Positions 1-5,865 are shown, numbered from the stretch's first letter. The stretch: 7,251 bases of DNA from Flavobacteriaceae bacterium UBA7433 (GCA_002477565.1 DLQL01000013.1:1-7251); one strand, 5' to 3'. Numbers and translations are program-made. Notes: generated from the sequence alone by a model not told the origin.

Positions 1-241
1 GATGATTGACACGCCTTTTTTCAAAACCAATTACATCAGCAGCAATGAAATATTGACCTTGACCTATGACTTAGGAAACTCTTTTAAAATCTTTATCTGC
101 ACCGACGGATTGGCGCTTTTGAAGACTCCTAACCAGGAATTAACTATCAAAAAAGGAGAAACGGTCTTGTTGCCTGCCAACGAAGAACAGCTAACGGTCG
201 TTCCTCAAGGAACGGTAGAACTTTTAGAAGTAGCATACTAA
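1..241 (+). CDS. manA: Mannose-6-phosphate isomerase, class I (C-terminal part, truncated by window start)
   Basis: Only the last 79 residues are present; the frame is open to the window edge, base 1 is the last base of a preceding codon, and the ATG at 2-4 is most likely an internal Met. The fragment has the pattern of the C-terminal cupin lobe of type I phosphomannose isomerases in Bacteroidota: a TPFFKTNY segment opening the lobe, a SFKIFICTDG strand, and near the end a KKGETVLLPANEE turn followed by a LLEVAY terminus. The family enzyme interconverts mannose 6-phosphate and fructose 6-phosphate in the cytoplasm with a bound metal; the metal site would lie in the missing N-terminal part. 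Full-length homologues are about 320 residues, so roughly three quarters are outside the window. The next gene starts 23 bases downstream on the same strand. The assignment rests on this tail alone; another cupin-type sugar isomerase is the main alternative. Confidence 0.75.
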   Translation, partial: MIDTPFFKTNYISSNEILTLTYDLGNSFKIFICTDGLALLKTPNQELTIKKGETVLLPANEEQLTVVPQGTVELLEVAY

Positions 242-264
242 TAAAATCAAAAAAAACCATAAAA

Positions 265-732
265 ATGGCTGCATTAAAAATCCACAGTTTTGAAGAGTAC
301 AAAGCCTATGAAGGCAAAGAATTGGGTACTTCAGACTATTTGAAAATTACCCAAGAACAAATTGATAAATTTGCAGATGCCACCTTAGACCACCAGTGGA
401 TTCACACCAACCAAGAAAAGGCAAAAAAAGAAAGTCCTTTTAAGAATACGATTGCACATGGTTACCTTACCTTGTCTGTTTTGCCTTATTTGTGGGGACA
501 AGTTGTGGAAGTAAAAAACAACAAAATGATGGTCAATTACGGGATTGATAATTTGAAATTCATCACACCTGTTTTGGTAGACAGTGAACTTCGATTGAAA
601 GCATCTCTTAAATCACTGGTGAATTTAAGAGGTACTTCCAAAGCGGTTTTAGACATCTCGATCGAAATAAAGGGGCAAAAAAGACCGGCGCTGCAGGCAG
701 AAATCATCTTTCTCTACCATTTTGTCAACTAA
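265..732 (+). CDS. NodN-like MaoC family dehydratase (hot-dog fold)
   Basis: This is a 155-residue single-domain protein, the usual length for NodN/MaoC-like enzymes. The signature stretch is at residues 36-72: FADAT, then DHQWIH with Asp42 and His47 in the positions of the catalytic Asp/His pair of R-specific enoyl-CoA hydratases, then IAHGYLTLS (His65) forming the hot-dog helix. The LGTSDYLKITQEQID lead-in (residues 20-34) is also typical of the NodN subgroup. Family members hydrate or dehydrate acyl-CoA thioesters; the substrate here is unknown, and the name NodN does not imply nodulation. No signal peptide is visible, so it should be cytoplasmic. The ATG at 265 follows an A-rich leader (AAAAAAAACCATAAAA), the usual Bacteroidota initiation context. 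Its last 11 bases overlap the next small gene, which suggests co-transcription and perhaps translational coupling. Confidence 0.88.
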   Translation: MAALKIHSFEEYKAYEGKELGTSDYLKITQEQIDKFADATLDHQWIHTNQEKAKKESPFKNTIAHGYLTLSVLPYLWGQVVEVKNNKMMVNYGIDNLKFITPVLVDSELRLKASLKSLVNLRGTSKAVLDISIEIKGQKRPALQAEIIFLYHFVN

Positions 733-1003
733 GGATTTTTCCTTTCTCAAAGAGGCTGTACTCAAAAACATCAAAGCCTTTCAAGTTTCTGACTTCTGTC
801 CTGAGGGTGGCTGGCCAAAATTTGACGATTTGGAAGTGTTGGTTTTTGGACAATTTGTTGACGGTGTGACGACCACCTACGATGTTGAATTGTTGTATGC
901 TTGTGAAGCTGCAGCTTGTTGTTTTATTCCAGGGAGTGATGTCCACTCACGCTTGCGTAAAAAGATCAAAATAGGAAAAACTTCTTTTGAAGTACTGCCT
1001 TAA
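722..1003 (+). CDS. Small conserved-looking protein of unknown function, TTG start
   Basis: This 93-codon frame contains no ATG at all. The frame is closed upstream by a stop at 668-670; the best start is TTG at 722, with ATT at 719 as a weaker alternative. It overlaps the end of the dehydratase gene by 11 bases. I do not recognise the family. The product looks like a folded protein rather than a chance ORF: an N-terminal amphipathic helix (FSFLKEAVLKNIKAF), a DFCPEGGWPKFDDLEVLVFG segment, a predicted beta hairpin (TTTYDVELLYACE), and a basic tail. Cys26, Cys61, Cys66 and Cys67 with His75 could form a metal or redox site, but this is inference. No signal peptide or membrane segment is visible. 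It ends 48 bases before the band-7 gene on the same strand. The opposite strand has a shorter open frame over the same bases, which I regard as a shadow. Confidence 0.65.
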   Translation: MSTKDFSFLKEAVLKNIKAFQVSDFCPEGGWPKFDDLEVLVFGQFVDGVTTTYDVELLYACEAAACCFIPGSDVHSRLRKKIKIGKTSFEVLP

Positions 1004-1051
1004 TCTCAACAACAATTTGTAATTTTACTAAAAATTTAAAACAACAAACTT

Positions 1052-1888
1052 ATGAGTACTAATAATCAATTAGAATTTGGATTTCCCAAAGGAGGCGCTT
1101 TTGTGATTGCACTGGTCGTTCTTGCTGTCATTTTCTTTTCAAAAGCAACCGTAACCATCGGTTCTGGAGAAGCAGGTGTTTTGTACAAAACTTTTGATGG
1201 AGGAGTCGTTACGGACGAGGCTGCCTTGGGAGAGGGATTCCACCTTGTAGCACCTTGGAACAAAGTGATTGTATACGAAGTTCGTCAACAAGAGTTGTTG
1301 GAGAAAATGAAAGTGTTGTCTTCCAACGGTTTGGATATCCTCTTGGAAGTCACCGCATGGTACAAACCACAAACAGACCAATTGGGTTTGTTACACCAAA
1401 AGAAAGGACAAAATTATTTGGAAAGAGTGATCAAACCTTCTATCCGTTCTGCAGCTAGAAGTGTGGTCGGACGTTACACACCGGAACAAATATATTCCAG
1501 CAAAAGAGATGCCATTCAAAAAGAGATTTTTGAAGAAACAAAAATGATTTTAGACAATCAATACGTGCAATTGAATGAAGTATTGGTGAGAGACGTTACT
1601 TTGCCACCGACAATCAAAACAGCCATCGAAAACAAGCTCAAACAAGAACAAGAATTCTTGGAGTATGAGTTTACAATTCAAAAGGCTCAAAAAGAAGCAG
1701 AACGTCAAAAAATTGATGCGGAAGGAAAGGCAGCTGCCAACAGGATTCTCAACCAGTCTTTGACAACCAATATCTTAAAAGAGAAAGGAATTCAAGCAAC
1801 AATTGAATTGGCCAAATCATCCAATTCAAAGGTCATCGTTATTGGCTCTGGAAAAGAGGGCATGCCGATCATCTTAGGTAATAATTAA
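1052..1888 (+). CDS. Prohibitin/SPFH (band 7) family membrane protein
   Basis: This 278-residue protein has a short polar N-terminus, one hydrophobic segment at about residues 15-30 (FVIALVVLAVIFF) that should anchor it in the inner membrane, then an SPFH/band-7 domain from about residue 34 to 200. Typical features are the IGSGEAGVLYKTFDGGV strand pair, GEGFHLVAPWNKVIVYEVRQQ, the RVIKPSIRSAARSVVGRYTPEQIYS helix region, and VRDVTLPPTIKTAIE. A charged helical region rich in E, K, Q and A (about 190-235) fits the C-terminal coiled coil used for ring assembly. The overall pattern is closer to prohibitin than to stomatin. Family members form large oligomeric scaffolds and often restrain membrane AAA proteases such as FtsH; that role is family knowledge, not shown here. 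No NfeD-type partner is adjacent. Translation starts at ATG 1052 after AACAACAAACTT. The TAA stop overlaps the stop of the opposing gene, and a terminator follows about 110 bases on. Confidence 0.9.
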   Translation: MSTNNQLEFGFPKGGAFVIALVVLAVIFFSKATVTIGSGEAGVLYKTFDGGVVTDEAALGEGFHLVAPWNKVIVYEVRQQELLEKMKVLSSNGLDILLEVTAWYKPQTDQLGLLHQKKGQNYLERVIKPSIRSAARSVVGRYTPEQIYSSKRDAIQKEIFEETKMILDNQYVQLNEVLVRDVTLPPTIKTAIENKLKQEQEFLEYEFTIQKAQKEAERQKIDAEGKAAANRILNQSLTTNILKEKGIQATIELAKSSNSKVIVIGSGKEGMPIILGNN

Positions 1889-3099
1889 TTCAAGGAACGA
1901 TTTGGTGTTGGGTTTGAAATGGCTTTTGCAGCAGTAAAAGCCGAGCTAAAACAACCCTGCAACAGATAGCCACCGGTAACGGTGTCCCAATCAAACATTT
2001 CCCCAACACAATAGATGTTGGGGATTTTTTTTAGGGAAAAATCCGATGACAATTCTTCGCTGTCAATTCCTCCAACTGTGGAAATTGCCTCTTCCACGCT
2101 TCGCAAACCTTGTACAGGGACCGTCAATTTTTTAAGTGCCTTGGCAAACAATAGTGCATTCAAATAGGTCTCTTTGTCGGTGTGTGCTTTTGCAAAATCT
2201 ATTTGGGTTTTGGTCAATTTAAACAAGTAAGCGTAATTTTTTGGAAGTGTCTTTGGCGTTACTTTTTGCAGCAATTGCAACTCCGTATTGAACGGTTTTA
2301 GGTCCACTTCTACGGATACTTGCTGGCATTGCTTCAGAGCATTTCTCACAATTTTAGAAATTGGATATACCGCATTGCCCTCCAGACCATAAGAACTTAC
2401 GACTGCTTCTCCTTTGACGGTAGTTCCTTGACAGGAAATGCGAATGTTTTTCAATGGCTTTCCGACATGGTTTTTTAAGAAATCTATGGGAAACGCACAG
2501 TTGAGACCACAATTGGAAGGTTCAAAAGGCTGGGTTTGCAGTCCTTTTTCTTTAAATATCTCAAGCCAATCGCCTTTGGAACCTGTCACTGACCAAGAGG
2601 CACCTCCCAAAGCAAAAATACAGCTATCATAAGAGCTTTCAACAAGTACTCCCATGTGCAGGAAACGGATTTTTTTGGGTGTAAAGTCCACAAATTCGTG
2701 TTCGTAATGCACCTGTGTGTGTTGCGCACAAAGACGTTCTTTTAAGGCGTTCAATACCTGAATCGGTTTGATGCCTTTTTCGGGAAACACCCGCCCACTA
2801 CTCCCCACATATGTAGGAATTCCAAGGTTTTCTAGCCAAGAACGTGTTTGCGAGCTGTCAAAATGTTTCAAAGCGTTTTCAAAGAGAGAATTTGGACTGT
2901 AGTTGGCGCTTAATTCAGCTCCAACCACGCGGTTGGTCAAGTTGAAGCCACCCTTTCCTGCTACCAGAAATTTACGTCCCAACGTCTTTCCCTTTTCGAA
3001 CAGTTGCACTTCGTGGGTTTTGCTCAATTCTATGGCAGCGAGCATTCCGGCGGGTCCACCTCCTACAATGATGATTTTTTTAGGTTTTTTTACTGACAT
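1885..3099 (-). CDS. FAD-dependent flavoprotein, HI0933 / PP_4765 (TIGR03862-type) family
   Basis: This 404-residue protein opens with a Rossmann FAD-binding motif, IIIVGGGPAGMLAAIELS (residues 9-26), with the ribose-binding acidic residue at FEKG (35-36). It then shows the family hallmarks GRKFLVAGKGGFNLTN (41-56), SSGRVFPEKG (100-109), ALGGASW (163-169), PSNCGL (195-200) and the C-terminal FAD contact region YCVGEMFDWDTVTGGYLLQG (363-382). The family is usually annotated as NAD(P)/FAD-dependent oxidoreductase or aminoacetone oxidase-like; the physiological substrate is not established. The ATG at 3099 puts the GxGxxG motif at the right distance from the N-terminus. It is 22 bases after murB and probably the last gene of that operon. 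Its TAA overlaps the TAA of the convergent band-7 gene, and its 3' part carries the terminator for the opposite strand. I see no terminator of its own downstream. Confidence 0.9.
   Translation of the reverse strand: MSVKKPKKIIIVGGGPAGMLAAIELSKTHEVQLFEKGKTLGRKFLVAGKGGFNLTNRVVGAELSANYSPNSLFENALKHFDSSQTRSWLENLGIPTYVGSSGRVFPEKGIKPIQVLNALKERLCAQHTQVHYEHEFVDFTPKKIRFLHMGVLVESSYDSCIFALGGASWSVTGSKGDWLEIFKEKGLQTQPFEPSNCGLNCAFPIDFLKNHVGKPLKNIRISCQGTTVKGEAVVSSYGLEGNAVYPISKIVRNALKQCQQVSVEVDLKPFNTELQLLQKVTPKTLPKNYAYLFKLTKTQIDFAKAHTDKETYLNALLFAKALKKLTVPVQGLRSVEEAISTVGGIDSEELSSDFSLKKIPNIYCVGEMFDWDTVTGGYLLQGCFSSAFTAAKAISNPTPNRSLN
2000..2032 (+). terminator. Intrinsic terminator for the + strand cluster, inside the opposing gene
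   Basis: Reading the + strand, TCCCCAACA (2000-2008) pairs perfectly with TGTTGGGGA (2016-2024) across a 7-base loop, giving a 9-bp stem with a GC-rich base, followed immediately by eight T residues (2025-2032). This is a textbook Rho-independent terminator. It lies 112 bases after the band-7 stop codon, within the coding sequence for residues around PNIYCVGE of the - strand flavoprotein. On the - strand the same hairpin is followed by AAATG rather than a T run, so it should not stop the flavoprotein transcript. Confidence 0.8.
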
Positions 3100-3121
3100 A
3101 TCAGGGGTGTTCCGTGTGGGG

Positions 3122-4129
3122 TCAAATCACATTGACCTCCATTTCCAATGAAATGGCAAAACGTTGTAAGACAGTCGCTTGGATTTTTTGTGCCAAGGCT
3201 ATCACTTCCTTGCCCGTAGCGGATCCGTAATTGACCAATACCAAGGCTTGTTTTTCGTGTACGCCTACTGCTCCAAACCGTTTGCCTTTGAATCCACATT
3301 GTTCGATCAACCAACCGGCAGGAATTTTATAGCGGTCATCAGTAAGAACATAATACGGCAAGTCCTTGAACTTTTTTTGAACTGTCGTAAAAAGGGTTTT
3401 TCCAACCACGGGATTTTTAAAAAAACTACCACTGTTTCCAATGTCCTTTGGATTGGGAAGCTTGCCATTTCTAATTTTGATCACGGCTGCACTGATGTCT
3501 TTCGGTGTGGGTTCAAAAATGTGTTTCAACGCCAACTCTTCTTGAATGGCTCCGTAGGAGTCCTCAATCTGATGTGCATTGGTAGAGAGTTGAAAGGTCA
3601 CACTCGTCAAGATGTATTGGCCTTTGAGCTTGTTCTTAAAGACGGATTCACGGTAGCCAAAATGGCAGTCTTTGTTTTGAAAAATTTGAAGTTTTCCAGT
3701 GGCGATTTCAAGAGCCTCTACTTCAGTGATGCGGTCTTTGACTTCCACCCCGTAAGCGCCGATGTTCTGGATAGGAGAGGTGCCGACATTTCCGGGGATC
3801 AGGGACAAGTTTTCCAAGCCTCCGTAATTTTTTTCAAGGCACCACAGCACAAATTCATGCCAGTTTTCTCCCGCTTGTACTTTGATTTTTGCATGTGTTT
3901 TGTTTGATGAGACCAGTTCTTTTCCCTTGGTGTTGAGATGAACGACCAAGGTATCGAGGTCTTGGGTCAACAAGAGGTTGCTTCCTCCACTCAACACAAA
4001 CAGCTCTTTTTCGAGGGCTACAATTTCTTGCAGTTCTTTGACGTCAGAAATGGAAACATAGCGCTTCGCAATGGCATCTACTCCAAACGTATTGAAATTT
4101 TTTAGCGAAACAGAACGTGTTGGCTTCAT
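3122..4129 (-). CDS. murB: UDP-N-acetylenolpyruvoylglucosamine reductase (UDP-N-acetylmuramate dehydrogenase)
   Basis: This cytoplasmic FAD enzyme uses NADPH to reduce UDP-GlcNAc-enolpyruvate to UDP-MurNAc, the second committed step of peptidoglycan precursor synthesis. The 335-residue length matches type I (E. coli-like) MurB. FAD-binding motifs are NTFGVDA (13-19), LSGGSNLL (46-53) and IPGNVGTSPIQNIGAYGVE (111-129). The catalytic trio is visible: Arg160 in GYRESVFK, Ser235 in GNSGSFFKNP as proton donor, and Glu331 in the C-terminal LEMEV. The Tyr192 loop (SYGAIQEEL) and the PAGWLIEQCGFKG segment support type I. The ATG at 4129 gives the expected short N-terminus (SLKNFNTFG). It lies 17 bases after the aminotransferase stop and 22 bases before the flavoprotein start, so it is presumably transcribed from the aminotransferase promoter. 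Confidence 0.97.
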   Translation of the reverse strand: MKPTRSVSLKNFNTFGVDAIAKRYVSISDVKELQEIVALEKELFVLSGGSNLLLTQDLDTLVVHLNTKGKELVSSNKTHAKIKVQAGENWHEFVLWCLEKNYGGLENLSLIPGNVGTSPIQNIGAYGVEVKDRITEVEALEIATGKLQIFQNKDCHFGYRESVFKNKLKGQYILTSVTFQLSTNAHQIEDSYGAIQEELALKHIFEPTPKDISAAVIKIRNGKLPNPKDIGNSGSFFKNPVVGKTLFTTVQKKFKDLPYYVLTDDRYKIPAGWLIEQCGFKGKRFGAVGVHEKQALVLVNYGSATGKEVIALAQKIQATVLQRFAISLEMEVNVI

Positions 4130-4146
4130 GACCGATGCGAATGTTT

Positions 4147-5376
4147 TTAAGAAGATGGAACGCTTTCAAGCGTCTTGTTGGGAAAAAGATGGGTGTAGGT
4201 TGCCAGTCCCTTTTTTAATATAATAACGGACCTCAAAAGGTCTTTTTGTTGCAAGACATAGGCGATTCGAATCTGTGATTTTCCAAGGTTTTCTGTCGAG
4301 TAAAAACCACTTGCAGGTGCCACCATTACAGTTTCCTGTTGGTCTTGAAAGTCTTCCAACAGCCATTGAGCAAAATGATCAGTGTCTTTGACAGGCAATT
4401 CTACAATACAGTAAAAGGCACCTTTGGGTTTGAACACCGTCACACCATCGATTCCTTTCAAGGCTTTCACCAAGACGTTTCTTCTCTTGGTGTATTCAGC
4501 GACCACTTCCGTAAAATAACTTTTAGGCGTTTGCAAAGCAGCTTCTGCTGCAATTTGCGCATAGGTGGGAGGACTCAATCGTGATTGGGCCATTTTCATG
4601 ATGGCAGACAAAAAGACTTTGTTTTTAGAAATGATACAGCCAATACGTGCACCACACATGCTGTAACGTTTCGATATGGAGTCGATCATGATGGCGTTTT
4701 GCTCCATGTCGTTTTCACTCATGATGGAGTGGTGTATTTCTCCGTCGTAGACAAATTCTCGGTAAACTTCGTCTGCAATCAGAAACAAATTGTATTTGAG
4801 CGCCAATTCTTTTAATTGCCGAATTTCCTCTTTGGTGTAAACCACACCCGTCGGATTTCCTGGATTGCAAATCAAAATGGCTTTGGTTTTTTGGTTGATG
4901 ACCTTTTCAAATGCTGAAATTTTAGGCAAGGAAAATTGGCTGTCAATACCTGTGTGAATCGGTATTACATTGACACCTTCTGCAATCGCAAAACTAGTGT
5001 AATTGGCATAAAAAGGTTCCGGGATGATGATTTCATCGTGTGGATCCGTGATGCAAGCAATGGCAAACAAGAGGGCTTCGGAGGCACCAGTCGTGACAAT
5101 GATGTCATCAGAGCTTATGTGTATGTTGTTTTCAGCGTAGTACTGCGCTAATTTTTCTCGGTAGGCTTCGGAGCCATTAGAGGTGGAGTAACTCAGTATG
5201 TTTACATCGTTGTTTTTGACCGCATCTAAAGCTACCTTTGGTGTTTTGATGTCGGGTTGTCCGATGTTTAAATAGTAGATGTGAACTCCTTTTTTAAGGG
5301 CAGCTTCTGCATAAGGAACCAATTTCCGGATGGGAGATGCTGGGGTCAATTTTCCTTTGCGTGAGATCGTTGGCAT
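4147..5376 (-). CDS. Class I/II pyridoxal phosphate-dependent aminotransferase
   Basis: This 409-residue fold-type I aminotransferase is of the AspC-like group common in Bacteroidota. Key residues are visible in order: IGQPD near residues 38-42, TGASEAL at 96-102 (phosphate-binding loop), the NPGNPTG motif at 171-177, ADEVY at 201-205 (Asp202 to the pyridine nitrogen, Tyr205 to O3'), Lys236 in SISKRYSMCGARIGC as the Schiff-base lysine, and Arg370 in QIRIAYV as the substrate carboxylate ligand. The family transfers amino groups between an amino acid and a 2-oxo acid; the amino-acid substrate cannot be read from the sequence, so I give no gene symbol. The ATG at 5376 follows ACACAACTT and fits the family N-terminus. 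It is the first gene of the - strand cluster with murB, and faces lon across a 489-base divergent spacer. Confidence 0.92.
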   Translation of the reverse strand: MPTISRKGKLTPASPIRKLVPYAEAALKKGVHIYYLNIGQPDIKTPKVALDAVKNNDVNILSYSTSNGSEAYREKLAQYYAENNIHISSDDIIVTTGASEALLFAIACITDPHDEIIIPEPFYANYTSFAIAEGVNVIPIHTGIDSQFSLPKISAFEKVINQKTKAILICNPGNPTGVVYTKEEIRQLKELALKYNLFLIADEVYREFVYDGEIHHSIMSENDMEQNAIMIDSISKRYSMCGARIGCIISKNKVFLSAIMKMAQSRLSPPTYAQIAAEAALQTPKSYFTEVVAEYTKRRNVLVKALKGIDGVTVFKPKGAFYCIVELPVKDTDHFAQWLLEDFQDQQETVMVAPASGFYSTENLGKSQIRIAYVLQQKDLLRSVIILKKGLATYTHLFPNKTLESVPSS

Positions 5377-5469
5377 AAGTTGTGTTGGTTATCGCTTTGT
5401 AAGTTAGGCGTTTTCAATCGAAAGAAGCAATCCTTCTACTAAAAGTTGGATTATTTATCCGAAATCAAG

Positions 5470-5477
5470 CAAATTTA
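5470..5477 (-). promoter_or_regulatory. Candidate -7 box for the aminotransferase-murB operon
   Basis: On the - strand these bases read TAAATTTG, an exact match to the Bacteroidota -7 consensus TAnnTTTG, 93 bases before the aminotransferase ATG. The -33 element is poor: the nearest TTTG (5493-5490 on the - strand) is only 12 bases upstream, against a usual 17-23. The site is the best match I see in the spacer for this direction, but it is weak evidence. Confidence 0.25.
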
Positions 5478-5495
5478 AGATTTTATCTGCAAAAG

Positions 5496-5519
5496 CCCTT
5501 TTTTTTCTTTAAAAAAGGG
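5496..5519. repeat. Perfect 9-bp inverted repeat (orphan hairpin)
   Basis: CCCTTTTTT (5496-5504) and AAAAAAGGG (5511-5519) form a perfect stem around a 6-base loop (TTCTTT). It is not preceded by a gene on either strand, since the flanking genes diverge. On the + strand it is followed by AGGGAGGATTTTAG, with no clean T run; on the - strand it is followed by CTTTTGC, a short T run, so a weak terminator for a - strand transcript is possible. Confidence 0.5.
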
Positions 5520-5720
5520 AGGGAGGATTTTAGAATCTGAGATAGAAAACAGGAGCGTATGTTTCTAGTCGTTTTTTTCGAATTCAAGGAGCTTCCGAAC
5601 TCACTAAAAACCTATTTTATATCGAAGAGTCTGTGGATTTTGTCAATTCAATGAACTTCTAGCCGTTTATTTAATACATTGAAGATTCAATACACGAGAT
5701 AGGTTTGCTCTAGGTGTGAA

Positions 5721-5748
5721 TTGGCACAACAATTGAACTATAAGCTTG
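5721..5748 (+). promoter_or_regulatory. lon: Candidate promoter for lon
   Basis: TTG at 5721-5723, a 17-base spacer, and TAAGCTTG at 5741-5748 match the Bacteroidota -33/-7 pattern (TTG, N17-23, TAnnTTTG) with one mismatch in the -7 box. Transcription would begin near 5755, leaving a leader of about 110 bases that includes a 30-codon open frame. No clear heat-shock operator repeat is visible. Confidence 0.3.
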
Positions 5749-5763
5749 GAAAGTCCAGTGGTA

Positions 5764-5856
5764 ATGTACCCCAATCCCTGTTTTTCAGTCGTTTGTGGGG
5801 GTTGCTTGTTTGGTTTTCGAAAAAAGCATGCACTAAAAATGTCAAGTTGGCAGTAA
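5764..5856 (+). other. Possible 30-codon leader ORF ahead of lon
   Basis: An ATG at 5764 opens a 30-codon frame ending in TAA at 5854-5856, nine bases before the lon ATG. The peptide begins MYPNPCFSVVCGGCLFGF and continues with a basic stretch (RKKHALK). It has three cysteines (positions 6, 11 and 14). Nothing beyond position and composition supports translation, so it may be a chance frame. Confidence 0.12.
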
Positions 5857-5865
5857 ATAAATCCT

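Larger units (their letters stand above)
5377..5865. other. Divergent intergenic spacer between the aminotransferase and lon
   Basis: No convincing gene is present. The spacer holds weak promoter matches for both flanking genes, a perfect inverted repeat at 5496-5519, three near-copies of TTCTAGTCGTTT (5563-5574, 5657-5668, 5783-5794), and a 30-codon ORF at 5764-5856. A + strand frame without an ATG near its start is open from 5546 to a stop at 5660-5662 and reads like protein (for example FRIQGASELTKNLFYIEESV). A - strand frame is open from antisense lon down to a stop at 5667-5669. These could be a decayed gene, a dispersed repeat or chance. I found no tRNA or recognisable ncRNA. Confidence 0.6.

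Noticed and set aside
725..946. A 73-codon - strand frame over the small Cys-protein gene, with an ATG start
   Set aside because: It would be alone on that strand inside a + strand cluster. The + strand frame fits the operon spacing and has a more protein-like layout, so I prefer it even though it starts with TTG.
1725..1738. Perfect palindrome GGCAGCTGCC in the band-7 gene
   Set aside because: It encodes the Lys-Ala-Ala-Ala part of the coiled-coil region and has no loop; chance palindrome in coding DNA.
1972..1985. Hairpin-like CACCGGTAACGGTG near the end of the flavoprotein gene
   Set aside because: The stem is only 5 bp with no T run after it, and it falls in the conserved DTVTGGY coding segment. 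The nearby 2000-2032 structure is the credible terminator.
3179..3907. A 242-codon + strand open frame lying antisense to murB
   Set aside because: murB on the - strand has all catalytic motifs in place, and the + strand frame has no recognisable domain. It is a shadow of murB codon usage.
4158..4173. Small inverted repeat AACGCTTTCAAGCGT at the end of the aminotransferase gene
   Set aside because: The stem is 5-6 bp with a very tight loop and lacks a T tract on the - strand. It is within codons just before the stop and only 17 bases before murB, where termination would be unlikely.
4339..5151. Several + strand open frames of 70-80 codons opposite the aminotransferase
   Set aside because: The aminotransferase is complete with its NPGNPTG motif and PLP lysine; these frames have no family features and no leader of their own.
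5764..5790. YPNP in the translated spacer resembles the start of a type IX secretion C-terminal sorting domain
   Set aside because: Nothing after YPNP fits the sorting domain (no downstream beta-strand pattern or conserved Gly), and no passenger protein frame leads into it.
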